Assembly: GCF_900166655.1 (NCBI RefSeq)
Contig: NZ_FVZB01000006.1
Span: 248,001-312,000 of the forward strand
Direction: 5' to 3'
DNA: 64,000 bases
Origin: Halobacillus hunanensis
Lineage (GTDB): Bacteria > Bacillota > Bacilli > Bacillales > Halobacillaceae
Part shown: piece by piece, positions 9,392-18,237 of the stretch
How the letters are laid out: every line of letters starts with the position of its first letter
Position numbering within the stretch: the stretch's first letter is position 1
Program-made: the position numbers and the translations under genes
Notes under the pieces: generated by a model
What the model was told of the DNA's origin: nothing
The model's database searches: none
Seen by the model: only the letters and a program-made list of their open reading frames with translations

Positions 9392-9568
9392 ATGTCTCTC
9401 TCCTTAAGCGGTTTTCTGTTTCTTTCGCAAAGGTTTATACCACTTTTCATAGTTCAGCTTAATTTATTTGGTTGATATGGATAATTTTAAGTTTAGCTAC
9501 TTTATAGATACAACATGGTTTTTGTAAAGATTTGTTTACGAATGTAAAATGACTTTACATACGGTTAA

Positions 9569-9597
9569 TAGACACTATGAAAATAATGGTTTATACT
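9569..9597 (+). promoter_or_regulatory. Sigma-A-type promoter of the wzy-like gene
   Basis: TAGACA (9569-9574), 17-nt spacer, TATACT (9592-9597), 44 nt upstream of the start codon. Each hexamer differs from consensus at one position. The 250-nt gap also carries the upstream region of the divergent capK-like operon, and an inverted repeat TGTAAA...TTTACA at 9543-9559. Confidence 0.55.
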
Positions 9598-9641
9598 TCA
9601 GGTGTCCGATTGAAACAATATTATTATTGAGGTGCTATTAG

Positions 9642-11060
9642 ATGCTGACAATGATCAATAAAGAATTTTATACAAAGCTTCTGTTACTCTTCATTATTAT
9701 CCAGCCTGTCCTGGATATACTTACATACTTTTCAATACAAGCATTAGAGACTAGTGTGACCATTGGGATCATTTTCAGGGTTTTGTTTATGCTTGTGTCT
9801 TTATGGTTTATCTTTTTTGGCAATTCAAGCCGACTGAAGAAATACGTCATTTTTTATCTAATGGCTATGTTCGTTGTTTTCGGTATAGGTCTTGTCTATA
9901 ATTTCTTTGCAAAACCCATCTTTGATCCTTTCGCAGAACTTCAGTTTCTTGCTAAAACCGTTTATTTCTCCATCATGCTTTGTTCTTACTTACTGCTATT
10001 CACAAACATCGATCACAAAAATGAAGTGAGTCACCGTATTCTCAAAGCTATATCGGCTGCTATGTTGATTGTGTCTGTAACCATGTTCATTGCAATATTA
10101 ACGGGTACCTCATCGAGTACTTATGAGTGGAATAAGTTCGGGTTTAAAGGTTGGTTTTTTTCCGGTAATGAGCTAGGTTCTATCGTTGCGATCAGCTTTC
10201 CTTTAGTTTACTTATATGCATTAATTAAATATGATCAATTGAAAAAAATTTACTATTTCATACCTGTTGTGATGCTGGCAGCGGTCTCTATTTTAATTGG
10301 GACAAAGGTAGGTTACTTCGCTGTTTTGGGTGCGGGTATCATGGTTTTCCTAACCTATCTAACCTACTGGATTATCCAGAAGATTCGTAAGGCAATAAAA
10401 CCGCTCACGGCTATGCATCTTACCTGTTCCTTTATATTTTTGCTGTTATTTTTACTGGTCACCCCCTTTTCACCGAGCTTTTCCAATGTATCAGGGGATG
10501 TTGATGCCATAAATGAACAGTCTGAACAAACTAGTGAGGAACAAAATAAAAATCAATCATCCGATGATTCCGGTGAGGATAACTCTGACAAGAATCAGGA
10601 TCAAGGCCAGCAACAATTAATGAAATCACCTATTTTAAAAATCATCCTAAGCTCTAGAAATGTCTACTTTACTGAAATTTATAATGATTATATGGATGCT
10701 TCCCCAATGCAGAAAATGTTTGGGATGGGCTATGCAGGCAATTACCGGGAAAGCCCAAAGTTAATTGAAATGGATTTCTTTGATTTATTCTTTTCCTATG
10801 GGATTATCGGATTTCTTTTCATCTTAGTCCCTTTTATCTTTATAGTAGGCTTATTTATAAAATTACTGTTTCAAGTGCCTGGACGCTTATTGCATCCCGA
10901 AAATATGCTCATCCTTCTTTCCATAGGATTAGGCACAGGCATCGCCTTCTTGGCAGGGCATGTATTGTATGCTCCAGCCGTTAATATTTACTTAGCAATT
11001 TCCATGGTGTTATTGATGATCAACATGATGAAAATGAATAAAGACCGTTCTGAAGCTTAA
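9642..11060 (+). CDS. O-antigen ligase/polymerase-like membrane protein (Wzy family)
   Basis: 472-residue integral membrane protein with about ten to twelve hydrophobic segments, consistent with a Wzy polysaccharide polymerase or an O-antigen-ligase-type transferase that joins lipid-linked repeat units outside the membrane. The large loop at residues about 287-325 is low complexity and very acidic (Glu, Gln, Asp, Asn, Ser rich), which is unusual within the family and may reflect a salty habitat. Start ATG 9642 is preceded by GAGGTG. A glycosyltransferase gene follows after 44 nt in the same direction, and a MurJ/Wzx-like flippase gene converges on it, so the three form a Wzx/Wzy-type surface polysaccharide unit. 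Confidence 0.75.
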   Translation: MLTMINKEFYTKLLLLFIIIQPVLDILTYFSIQALETSVTIGIIFRVLFMLVSLWFIFFGNSSRLKKYVIFYLMAMFVVFGIGLVYNFFAKPIFDPFAELQFLAKTVYFSIMLCSYLLLFTNIDHKNEVSHRILKAISAAMLIVSVTMFIAILTGTSSSTYEWNKFGFKGWFFSGNELGSIVAISFPLVYLYALIKYDQLKKIYYFIPVVMLAAVSILIGTKVGYFAVLGAGIMVFLTYLTYWIIQKIRKAIKPLTAMHLTCSFIFLLLFLLVTPFSPSFSNVSGDVDAINEQSEQTSEEQNKNQSSDDSGEDNSDKNQDQGQQQLMKSPILKIILSSRNVYFTEIYNDYMDASPMQKMFGMGYAGNYRESPKLIEMDFFDLFFSYGIIGFLFILVPFIFIVGLFIKLLFQVPGRLLHPENMLILLSIGLGTGIAFLAGHVLYAPAVNIYLAISMVLLMINMMKMNKDRSEA

Positions 11061-11104
11061 GCCGCATTTGCTTAAGCTTCACTACATGTTAGGAGATCAA
11101 CTAG

Positions 11105-12175
11105 ATGTCAAAAATCAAAATTTTACAAGTAGGACCTCTCCCCCCTCCCATTGGCGGGATGTCTGTATTTCTCAACAATCTAAAAAAGTTTAAAAGTAAT
11201 CGCTATGAATTAAACTTTTTTAATATTTTCCCTAAGAAAGACAGAAAACTTAATAAGGTTCTCTTTAATGTCTTTATATTAATCAAGTTTTTATGGACAA
11301 TTAAGAAGGATCAGCCTGAAATCATTCATATTCATACCGCGGCTTACCGGGCTTTTACGAAAAGTACGTTTTTCGTGAAGTTGGCAAAGTGGAATAAGAA
11401 GAAGGTCATTCTACATATTCATAGTGGTATGTTTGTTGAGTTTTATAACAAAAGCAGTAGCAAACGACAACAAAGGATAAATCATACCTTACAGCAGTGT
11501 GATCAAATTATTTGTTTGTCTGAGACCTGGAAGGATTTATTTATGCATACGTTTTCTGTGGAGGAGGAGAACTATGCTGTATTGCCAAATGCTATTTTTA
11601 TAGAGGAATTTAAGGAAGTAGAGCCGTTACCACCTGAGGAAGGAAAAACGATCCTTTTTGTTGGTAAACTGATTAAAATTAAAGGAGTACTTGATATAAT
11701 TGAGTTAGCCAAACGGCTGAAAGACAACTCCGAAATCAAGTTTCTAATCATGGGAGACGGACCTTTGAAACATGTGTTAGAGAAGGCAATTGACACCCAT
11801 GGCTTACATATGAACATGTTGGGAACACTTTCGGGAGAACAAAAGATCGAACAATTCGAACGCGCTAATCTCTTTCTTCTTCCTTCTTACTTTGAAGCAC
11901 TCGGACTATCTAACCTAGAGGGGATGGCGGCAGGACATGTGGTGCTTTCTACTAACGTTGGTGCGATTCCAGACATTGTCCGCGATGATCAAGAGGGGTA
12001 TTTATTTGAACCCGGTGATATTCAAGCTTTCGTGGATAAAATATTGGCACTGGACAAGGAAACAATGCAGAAGATTTCAAGGCATAATAAAGAGCATGCC
12101 AAGCAGTATGACTTTAGCAGACTAAACGAAAACCTTGAACAAGTATATGATGCCTTTTTAAACAATAGGAATTAG
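11105..12175 (+). CDS. Glycosyltransferase family 4
   Basis: 356-residue GT-B fold glycosyltransferase. The N-terminus has the glycine-rich acceptor loop GPLPPPIGGMSVFL, and the C-terminal half has the donor-site features of GT4 (ILFVGKLIKIKGVLDII, LLPSYFEALGLSNLEGMAAG with the EX7E-type pair). It probably adds a sugar to a lipid-linked intermediate at the inner membrane face, but donor and acceptor cannot be told from sequence. Preceded by AGGAGATC at good distance and placed 44 nt after the Wzy-like gene, so likely cotranscribed with it. Confidence 0.85.
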   Translation: MSKIKILQVGPLPPPIGGMSVFLNNLKKFKSNRYELNFFNIFPKKDRKLNKVLFNVFILIKFLWTIKKDQPEIIHIHTAAYRAFTKSTFFVKLAKWNKKKVILHIHSGMFVEFYNKSSSKRQQRINHTLQQCDQIICLSETWKDLFMHTFSVEEENYAVLPNAIFIEEFKEVEPLPPEEGKTILFVGKLIKIKGVLDIIELAKRLKDNSEIKFLIMGDGPLKHVLEKAIDTHGLHMNMLGTLSGEQKIEQFERANLFLLPSYFEALGLSNLEGMAAGHVVLSTNVGAIPDIVRDDQEGYLFEPGDIQAFVDKILALDKETMQKISRHNKEHAKQYDFSRLNENLEQVYDAFLNNRN

Positions 12176-12176
12176 T

Positions 12177-12211
12177 AAAAGCAGAGCGCGGGATTGCGCT
12201 CTGCTTCTTTT
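12177..12211. terminator. Bidirectional intrinsic terminator
   Basis: GCAGAGCGC (12181-12189) pairs with GCGCTCTGC (12196-12204) around a 6-nt loop, with AAAA on the left and TTCTTTT on the right. It separates the convergent GT4 and flippase genes. Confidence 0.8.
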
Positions 12212-13739
12212 ATCCACTACTCTTTTGATTACTTCGTTTAATGACAGACAGCATCTGCTGAAACCCTTCCCGATAAAAAAGATATAATCCAGCAATATAA
12301 AAAATCACACCAATAGGAACTAAGATTAGTAATTGATATAATGAGTAAATATGTTGTATGGGAGTCAACCATTGAATCAGCAGGATGGGAAGCGCCATGG
12401 CAGCTGTCGGAATACAGACTTTGACTACTAATGTAAGCAGTCTATATAACTCACTGCGTGGATACCCTTTATAAACAACCAGCGTGATAAATACTAAATA
12501 ATAGAAAGAAACAATTGTACTGGCCAACGCTAACCCCGGATAGCCTAACAGAATCAAGAGTACGTAGTTCAACACTATATTCAGAAGCACTGTTGTTGAA
12601 CTGATCTTAAGCAGGCTTTTTGTAGCTCCCTGTGCGTACATGGCTTTAACCGGTACCATAAGCATACCTTGTGTAACGATGAGAGGAATGTACATGTACA
12701 GGGCATCAAGTGTGTTCCTAGTATCCTCCGGCGTAAAAGCACCTCGTTCATATATAAATGAAATAGCCGCTTCGGCGACCAACAGAACTCCCACCGCTAT
12801 CGGGACTAATGCCATTAAGCCTACTTGATATCCCATATATAATGTGTCTTTAAATTTGTTTTTGTCATCACTTTGCTCAGACAGTAAAGTGAAAATGATC
12901 GCCACAATAGTTGTTTGAAAGATGGCACTTGGAATACTCATTAATAAAGAAGAGTTATTTAAATACGTAACGGCCCCCTTTACTGTTCCGGCAGCAAACA
13001 TTTTATCTACGAATACGTTGATATGCCCCACTGAGGAGTGCAAAATAGCAGGGATTAACAAAATACAAAATGTTTTCGCGAACTTTTTATCAAGAACAAG
13101 TGTAGGCCGCCACTTGTAATCGTATTTATATAAGTACCACAGTTGGATAAGCAGCCCTAACGAAAGCCCAAATAGAAATCCATAAGCAATACTGTATATT
13201 CCCCATCTATCAGCAAATAACAAAATAAATAAAGGAGCCATAATCGCACCTAATAAATTTACGATCTGGTTCGGTACAAAGCTGCGTACGGCTTGTAAGT
13301 AGGATTCCAAAATACTAGTCAGACCAATAACGAGCATGAATAGAAAGAAGATCTTAGTCATTTTGATTGCTACGGTTTCAGTGATTTCCGGCATATCACC
13401 AAAGATCGTCGTTACGATAAATGGTGTTGAGAAATAGGTGATTACCGTCAGAATGATCAATAGCAGAATCGAATAATTCAACAGACTGTTTGCATTGCGT
13501 TGGGCCAAGATATTATCTTCGCGCATCCCTTTTACATACTGCGGTAAAAAAACGGAGTTAAAACCATTTTTAATCAGTGTTTTCATTAACGTAACAAACG
13601 TGAAAGCTAGCAAAAACCCATCCGTATAAGCGTTAGCTCCAAACTCTTTTGCGATAAGACTTTCTCTTACGAAGCCAACAAATTTTAGGACTAAAGCCAA
13701 AATGGTGATCCACAACGCAGCCTTTTTTAGTTTGGACAT
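12210..13739 (-). CDS. MurJ/MviN/Wzx-family lipid flippase
   Basis: 509-residue polytopic membrane protein with the MurJ/MviN N-terminal signature (FVGFVRESLIAKEFGANAYTDGF, here quoted in part: RESLIAKEFGA) and about 14 predicted membrane segments. MurJ-family proteins flip lipid-linked sugars across the membrane; in this setting it more likely serves the neighbouring surface polysaccharide than peptidoglycan, although a lipid II flippase role cannot be excluded. The ATG at 13754 is in frame, but GAGGT inside those first codons is ideally placed for the ATG at 13739, which I take as start (MSKLKKAA). Ends at the shared bidirectional terminator. Confidence 0.82.
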   Translation of the reverse strand: MSKLKKAALWITILALVLKFVGFVRESLIAKEFGANAYTDGFLLAFTFVTLMKTLIKNGFNSVFLPQYVKGMREDNILAQRNANSLLNYSILLLIILTVITYFSTPFIVTTIFGDMPEITETVAIKMTKIFFLFMLVIGLTSILESYLQAVRSFVPNQIVNLLGAIMAPLFILLFADRWGIYSIAYGFLFGLSLGLLIQLWYLYKYDYKWRPTLVLDKKFAKTFCILLIPAILHSSVGHINVFVDKMFAAGTVKGAVTYLNNSSLLMSIPSAIFQTTIVAIIFTLLSEQSDDKNKFKDTLYMGYQVGLMALVPIAVGVLLVAEAAISFIYERGAFTPEDTRNTLDALYMYIPLIVTQGMLMVPVKAMYAQGATKSLLKISSTTVLLNIVLNYVLLILLGYPGLALASTIVSFYYLVFITLVVYKGYPRSELYRLLTLVVKVCIPTAAMALPILLIQWLTPIQHIYSLYQLLILVPIGVIFYIAGLYLFYREGFQQMLSVIKRSNQKSSG

Positions 13740-13818
13740 ATACGTATACCTCATTTTTTTCTATACTATATAAACACTATTTCCCATACTACCACTACTT
13801 ATTATAACTGAGAATGAA

Positions 13819-13847
13819 AAAAGAGCCCGCCTAAGGCTCTTTTATAT
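13819..13847 (-). terminator. Intrinsic terminator overlapping the stop of the PP-loop gene
   Basis: AAAAGAGCC (13819-13827) and GGCTCTTTT (13835-13843) form a 9-bp stem; on the minus strand it is followed by TTTTTCATTC. The stem overlaps the stop codon at 13842-13844. Confidence 0.7.
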
Positions 13848-14576
13848 AATCTTTTTCAGTCTTCTTTTAACTTTAAATAAAAAATAGCTAAATTCTTCTG
13901 CCTTACTTGGATCAGGCACCCTTCTTTGTAAACCTTCATTTCTTGTGTATTTACACGGGTTACACAATCCGCATGGAGTACCGTTCTTCTTTGGTGTATG
14001 GCAAAACCAGGTCATCTCCATTAAGTAGTGATAACCATTTTTCTTTGCTATCTTTTCCATATCTAACTTTGAATACTCCAGCAATGGAAAACGGTATGGA
14101 TGAAAGATATTATACTCGGGTCTGGAAGGTTGTTCTTTCACCCGATAATAATCATCATCACCTTCTTCTACTTTATAAGCATCATCCTGAATCAGCCCTT
14201 GCACCTTATCATGCAGATGTACAGATAATTCAAGATGATCAAGGCTCCGTGAAATTGCATATCTCCCTAACCAATCATATTGGTCACCGAGCCGGTCTGA
14301 TGAAGCGAGCTTATTGTATTCTCTCGTAAAATCATCACTCAGAGGAATATGCTCTTTTTTAATTTCAACAGTTGGATAAATATTTTTCCGAGCTTCTGGA
14401 AAATCTCTTTCTAACTGTTTTTTAATAGCTGTCATCGTCCGAAGTTCCATTTCCGTTGAAGGTCTTACTGGATCAAGTACATAATAAGGTTGTACTTTTT
14501 CATTTTTATCTATGACCAGGCTCAACACCCTAAATGTAGAATCCCATCCACCAGTCCATAAAACGTTGTGTGTCAT
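13842..14576 (-). CDS. QueC-like PP-loop ATPase of unknown substrate
   Basis: 244-residue protein with a PP-loop for ATP pyrophosphatase chemistry (WTGGWDSTFR, SGGxDS-like, at residues 8-17) and a C-terminal cysteine cluster (C-H-T-P...CGLCNPC near residues 204-218) like the zinc site of QueC, the preQ0 synthase. The middle part is not obviously QueC. No other queuosine genes are nearby; the gene stands between a flippase gene and tagO, so it may activate a carboxylate during sugar modification, as amidotransferase-type PP-loop proteins do in other polysaccharide clusters. That role is inference. Start chosen at ATG 14576 because a strong AAGGAGGATC precedes it; an upstream in-frame start at 14606 lacks one. 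Confidence 0.6.
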   Translation of the reverse strand: MTHNVLWTGGWDSTFRVLSLVIDKNEKVQPYYVLDPVRPSTEMELRTMTAIKKQLERDFPEARKNIYPTVEIKKEHIPLSDDFTREYNKLASSDRLGDQYDWLGRYAISRSLDHLELSVHLHDKVQGLIQDDAYKVEEGDDDYYRVKEQPSRPEYNIFHPYRFPLLEYSKLDMEKIAKKNGYHYLMEMTWFCHTPKKNGTPCGLCNPCKYTRNEGLQRRVPDPSKAEEFSYFLFKVKRRLKKII

Positions 14577-14622
14577 ACGATCCTCCTTATCCACGGTAAA
14601 ATCCAAATATTTTGTTGCTAAA

Positions 14623-15723
14623 TTATTCAGTATTACTATTTTTCTGCTTCTTGTTTTTTTTAGATCCTTGCTTCCTAATTGTGTCTAACAAAGGTCGTTT
14701 TCCTTTATACACAACCCCCGTTAATTCTGCGAATAAATGTAACAGAAAAATGAATATCAGCGTAATGATTAGAGATATTCCAAACGAAGTTAGCGAGAAT
14801 ATAATTGCCAGAAAGCCAAACACAGCACTAAAAGCATAAACAATTAATACAGTTGCTCGATGGCTAAACCCTTCCGCTAAAATTTGATAATGAATATGTT
14901 TATTGTCAGGCATCATGATCTTTTGTTTATTGATAATTCGTCTTATGATCGAGAAGACCGTATCGAACACTGGTACGGCTAGCACAATGATGGGAATAAC
15001 AAAGCTGAATAAAGTTACATTCTTAAACAATCCTACCGTGGAGATAATAGCCATACAGTAGCCGAGAAATAGCGAGCCTGTATCCCCCATATAAATTTTT
15101 GCAGGGTAGAAGTTATGGACCAGAAATCCTAAATTGCTTCCTATTAACACAACGCATAAATAGACGATGGATATTTGCGGTTCTATAGCTAAGGCCATAA
15201 TGGCAATACTTATTAAAGAAATGGTAGTTACACCTGTTGCTAAACCGTCAAGTCCATCTATTAAATTAATGGCATTGGTAATCCCGATAATCCAAAGGAA
15301 GGTAAAAATCACACTAATTGGTTCATTTAATGGGATCATCCCTATAAAAGGGATGGTAACAATATCAATCTTCAATCCAGGAATAATCACCACAAAGGCA
15401 GCAATAATTTGACCTGTTAGTTTTACTAGTGGATGAAGTTGGTACCGATCATCAAGCAAACCGGTAAGTACAATGATAAAAGCCCCCACACTGATTGGTG
15501 TTAAATAATCAATATCAGGTCTTATTATAAGAATACCTGCCACAACTCCCCCAAAGATGGCAATACCGCCCATCCTCGGAGTGATGATTTTATGGATTTT
15601 TCGTTCTTCTGGATAGTCCATCATTCGCCATTTTACGGCTAGTTTTAATACTGGAAATACAAGCAGATAACTCACAAGCATGGATATTGCGAGTGCTATT
15701 CCAATTTGGATGTATTCATTCAT
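14623..15723 (-). CDS. tagO: Undecaprenyl-phosphate GlcNAc-1-phosphate transferase
   Basis: Starts wall teichoic acid and related polymer synthesis by moving GlcNAc-1-P from UDP-GlcNAc to undecaprenyl phosphate in the membrane. The 366-residue protein has about 11 membrane segments and the MraY/WecA family motifs: PRMGGIAIF near residue 50, the NAINLIDGLDGLATG loop with catalytic aspartates near 151-165, YMGDTGSLFLGY near 211-222, and HIHYQI (HxH-type loop) near 276. The C-terminus is Lys/Asn-rich and cytoplasmic. It would supply the substrate of TagA. Start ATG 15723 has GAGGA upstream. Confidence 0.92.
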   Translation of the reverse strand: MNEYIQIGIALAISMLVSYLLVFPVLKLAVKWRMMDYPEERKIHKIITPRMGGIAIFGGVVAGILIIRPDIDYLTPISVGAFIIVLTGLLDDRYQLHPLVKLTGQIIAAFVVIIPGLKIDIVTIPFIGMIPLNEPISVIFTFLWIIGITNAINLIDGLDGLATGVTTISLISIAIMALAIEPQISIVYLCVVLIGSNLGFLVHNFYPAKIYMGDTGSLFLGYCMAIISTVGLFKNVTLFSFVIPIIVLAVPVFDTVFSIIRRIINKQKIMMPDNKHIHYQILAEGFSHRATVLIVYAFSAVFGFLAIIFSLTSFGISLIITLIFIFLLHLFAELTGVVYKGKRPLLDTIRKQGSKKNKKQKNSNTE

Positions 15724-15829
15724 TAAAAAATCCTCATTTTTTGTTAAAGTCTGTAGAATTTGGCACAGTTCCGTTTTATTATACCATAACCTTGTTTCCC
15801 TAAGCGGGCGGCCTCAGAACATATTTTCA

Positions 15830-16159
15830 CTAGGTCATGAGTAAACAAGATCCTATGATTATAAATAAAACTCCGATCAACTTCTTTCTCGAAATGATTT
15901 CATTTAAAAAAATATAAGAAATCAGCATTGTCCAAACATAGGTGATTGAAGTTAATGGAAAAACAATCGTATAAGGCAAGTATTTCAAAGCGATAATGTT
16001 CAAAATAGCCCCTGTTCCATAAAACAGCCCGCCTATGATAATATTTTTCATAACATGACCATTTATCGCAATACCATCGCTGGTTGCTCGTTTGAAAAAA
16101 TATCCTCCGATAGCTCCTAGTAAGGTGAAAACCATGATGAGACATACCCACTTAATCAT
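15830..16159 (-). CDS. EamA/SMR-like 4-TM protein, subunit B of probable lipid-sugar flippase
   Basis: 109-residue protein with four hydrophobic segments, resembling half of an EamA transporter or the ArnE/ArnF and EmrE-type proteins. With the preceding, similar 116-residue protein it probably forms a heterodimer. In-frame GTG 16168 is possible, but GGAGG 8 nt before ATG 16159 supports the latter; the two genes overlap by 8 nt. Context (GT2 and DUF6020 genes just upstream) suggests flipping of a polyprenyl-phosphate sugar rather than drug export; this is inferred. Confidence 0.7.
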   Translation of the reverse strand: MIKWVCLIMVFTLLGAIGGYFFKRATSDGIAINGHVMKNIIIGGLFYGTGAILNIIALKYLPYTIVFPLTSITYVWTMLISYIFLNEIISRKKLIGVLFIIIGSCLLMT

Positions 16160-16502
16160 GATCCCCACCTCCTATCAGGGCCGCACCTATCATAATAAAT
16201 AGTGTTCCAAGTAAATTGCTTTCGGTTATTGTTTCCTGCAGGACCAAACTTCCCAAAAACAGAGCAAACACGTATCCAATACTTAACAATGGATGAAGCA
16301 CTGATAAACTCCCAAAACGAAAGGCAATAATCATAAATACAGCACCGAGAAAATATAGAAAAAAGCCTAGAATTAAAGCTCCATTAAACTCTCCATTGGC
16401 CATCTTCCAGAACATTTGCCCCAGGGCTGTCTGAAGTGAAGCTAATACCATTAATACTATTCCTAACCCATTCTTTTTAAATGACTGTTTAAATTCATTC
16501 AT
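16152..16502 (-). CDS. EamA/SMR-like 4-TM protein, subunit A of probable lipid-sugar flippase
   Basis: 116-residue protein with four membrane segments and a EamA-type ending (LVLQETITESNLLGTLFIMIG). The pair of short, overlapping, related genes is the pattern of ArnE/ArnF, the two-subunit flippase for undecaprenyl-phosphate aminoarabinose. It overlaps the upstream DUF6020 gene by 8 nt and the downstream partner by 8 nt, so all belong to one operon. Confidence 0.7.
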   Translation of the reverse strand: MNEFKQSFKKNGLGIVLMVLASLQTALGQMFWKMANGEFNGALILGFFLYFLGAVFMIIAFRFGSLSVLHPLLSIGYVFALFLGSLVLQETITESNLLGTLFIMIGAALIGGGDHD

Positions 16503-18237
16503 GTTTTATCGTCCCACTATCAAATTTCAAGAAGACAACTGCCATCATCAGGAATGCTATAAACACGTTAGCCAATTGATAACGAAAGTCCTGTGCTGGT
16601 ATGGCCAAAAACATGGTTCCTGTATTGAGCAGCACTGGTAAGATGACCAGCAAAGAACGCGGACCGTTCTTTATAGCTGCTGCCACACCCGCAAGAATGA
16701 TAAAAAATGTATAAGTAGCTGGCCGTAAAATAAATTCACGAAAGTTCTGGTCAATCCACCCAAGACCATAATTGATATAACGATGTAAGGTGTTACTGAG
16801 CGGATCTGTTTTTAACCCATAATCATTGTACAAATACACATTCCTGGCATACGTACTCGTATAACCGTCATCCGGCTGATTGATTTGCCACAGAAGCGAA
16901 GTTTGGTCCAGATAAGCTTCTACTGCCAATCCAAAATTGTTCGATACAATTGACGCCCAAGTTTTTAGATAGTATGGGAAATCATTAAAAATAACCTCCT
17001 GATTATATTTCCCCGCGAACTTAATTGGGTTGGTTATATAAGGGTTATATTTTTCTTCCCATTTTTCTAGCGGCAAAATTTTATTAAGGTAAGTGCGCTG
17101 CTCTTTTGTAAGATCGCCATCTTCAACGATTACCTTTGCAATTTGCTGCGTTGGAATCCCCAGGGCTTCGTTTGGGCTTGTTGAACTCACATCCATATAC
17201 GAATAAAATGGCCCGGATACAACGAAATAGACCACCACTACTAAACCCAAAGTTAAGACTAACCGTTTCAAATACTTCCGAAAAGTAATCATCATAAGTA
17301 TAGCCATTACAATGAAAATTGGCAGGCCATTGTTACGCATAAAGCTAACGCCCAGCACCGTTAAACCAAGAATAAAAAGATGACCATTGGAAGCAAGCCA
17401 TTTTCCTTTTGTTGAAACAATATTGAACACGAGAATGGTAAAAAGGAAAAGGAATGCACTGAAAAAGATATCCTTCCACATAGCGATGGCGAAGATGCCG
17501 TTTAAAGGGAAAAGGGCGAACAGCATCAGACCTGGCCAAAGCCACCTTCTAGAAAATCCTCTTTTTTCCAAGCTGTACACCATATAACCACTTATAATCG
17601 CAATGACTACAATTTGGGAAAAAGCCACAATAGCTGGAGTCTCCCATATACTTGTAAGCCCAAGTATGTACCACGTATAAACAACCGGATGCCAATTACT
17701 AAAATCATAGGTATGGATTTGTTCCCAATGTGAAAATGAATCTGGCGTCATGGTTCCAGGAAAATAAGCAACCAAATAGAGCGACCAAATTAAGATTGAG
17801 GGAACGGCATATAACAATATTCTCCAACGTGATACTTCTCTCATCTTAAGATGGAATGAAGTATGTACTAGTGTATATAACAGCCAAGTTATGCCTATGA
17901 AAAGTAAGATATACGACATACTATAGACCATTGCTTGGAACAGCCACGGGTAAGAGGCCAAGTATTGATTGGTGTTTTTTAAACTAAAAACTAACAAGAA
18001 AGTAAATAAAGTTCCAAAGATGAGTACCACAGGTCTTTTGATGAATGTCTGAAATTCATTTTTTCTTCTATTATAAGAAAGTGAAATAATGAAACTTAAA
18101 GCAAAGAATCCAAAGTAACTCAGAATGATTATTTTCCATGAGGTAGCTGAAAGCTCCTGACATAATGAAATAAAAGATATCGTACTTATAAAACCAACTA
18201 TCATACTGATCATTGTGAGCATAACTATTTTCTTCAT
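16495..18237 (-). CDS. DUF6020-like polytopic membrane protein, probable GT-C glycosyltransferase
   Basis: 580-residue protein with about 12 or more membrane segments and a large outside loop (residues about 345-470). The first extracellular loop carries FPGTMTPDSFSHWEQ, an acidic motif placed as in GT-C enzymes that use lipid-phosphate sugars; I associate it with DUF6020 proteins. Overlaps the GT2 gene by 4 nt and the EamA-like gene by 8 nt. With these it makes a plausible three-component system: GT2 charges undecaprenyl phosphate, the EamA pair flips it, and this protein transfers the sugar outside. The acceptor (teichoic acid or other polymer) is unknown. Confidence 0.65.
   Translation of the reverse strand: MKKIVMLTMISMIVGFISTISFISLCQELSATSWKIIILSYFGFFALSFIISLSYNRRKNEFQTFIKRPVVLIFGTLFTFLLVFSLKNTNQYLASYPWLFQAMVYSMSYILLFIGITWLLYTLVHTSFHLKMREVSRWRILLYAVPSILIWSLYLVAYFPGTMTPDSFSHWEQIHTYDFSNWHPVVYTWYILGLTSIWETPAIVAFSQIVVIAIISGYMVYSLEKRGFSRRWLWPGLMLFALFPLNGIFAIAMWKDIFFSAFLFLFTILVFNIVSTKGKWLASNGHLFILGLTVLGVSFMRNNGLPIFIVMAILMMITFRKYLKRLVLTLGLVVVVYFVVSGPFYSYMDVSSTSPNEALGIPTQQIAKVIVEDGDLTKEQRTYLNKILPLEKWEEKYNPYITNPIKFAGKYNQEVIFNDFPYYLKTWASIVSNNFGLAVEAYLDQTSLLWQINQPDDGYTSTYARNVYLYNDYGLKTDPLSNTLHRYINYGLGWIDQNFREFILRPATYTFFIILAGVAAAIKNGPRSLLVILPVLLNTGTMFLAIPAQDFRYQLANVFIAFLMMAVVFLKFDSGTIKHE

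Noticed and set aside
9534-9570. PhoP box before the Wzy-like gene
   Set aside because: Only TTTACA-N5-TTAATA is in register; the other TTTACG is 19 bp away, off the 11-bp period.
14612-15412. Plus-strand ORFs antisense to tagO
   Set aside because: Shadows of a well-conserved membrane protein gene; no independent evidence.
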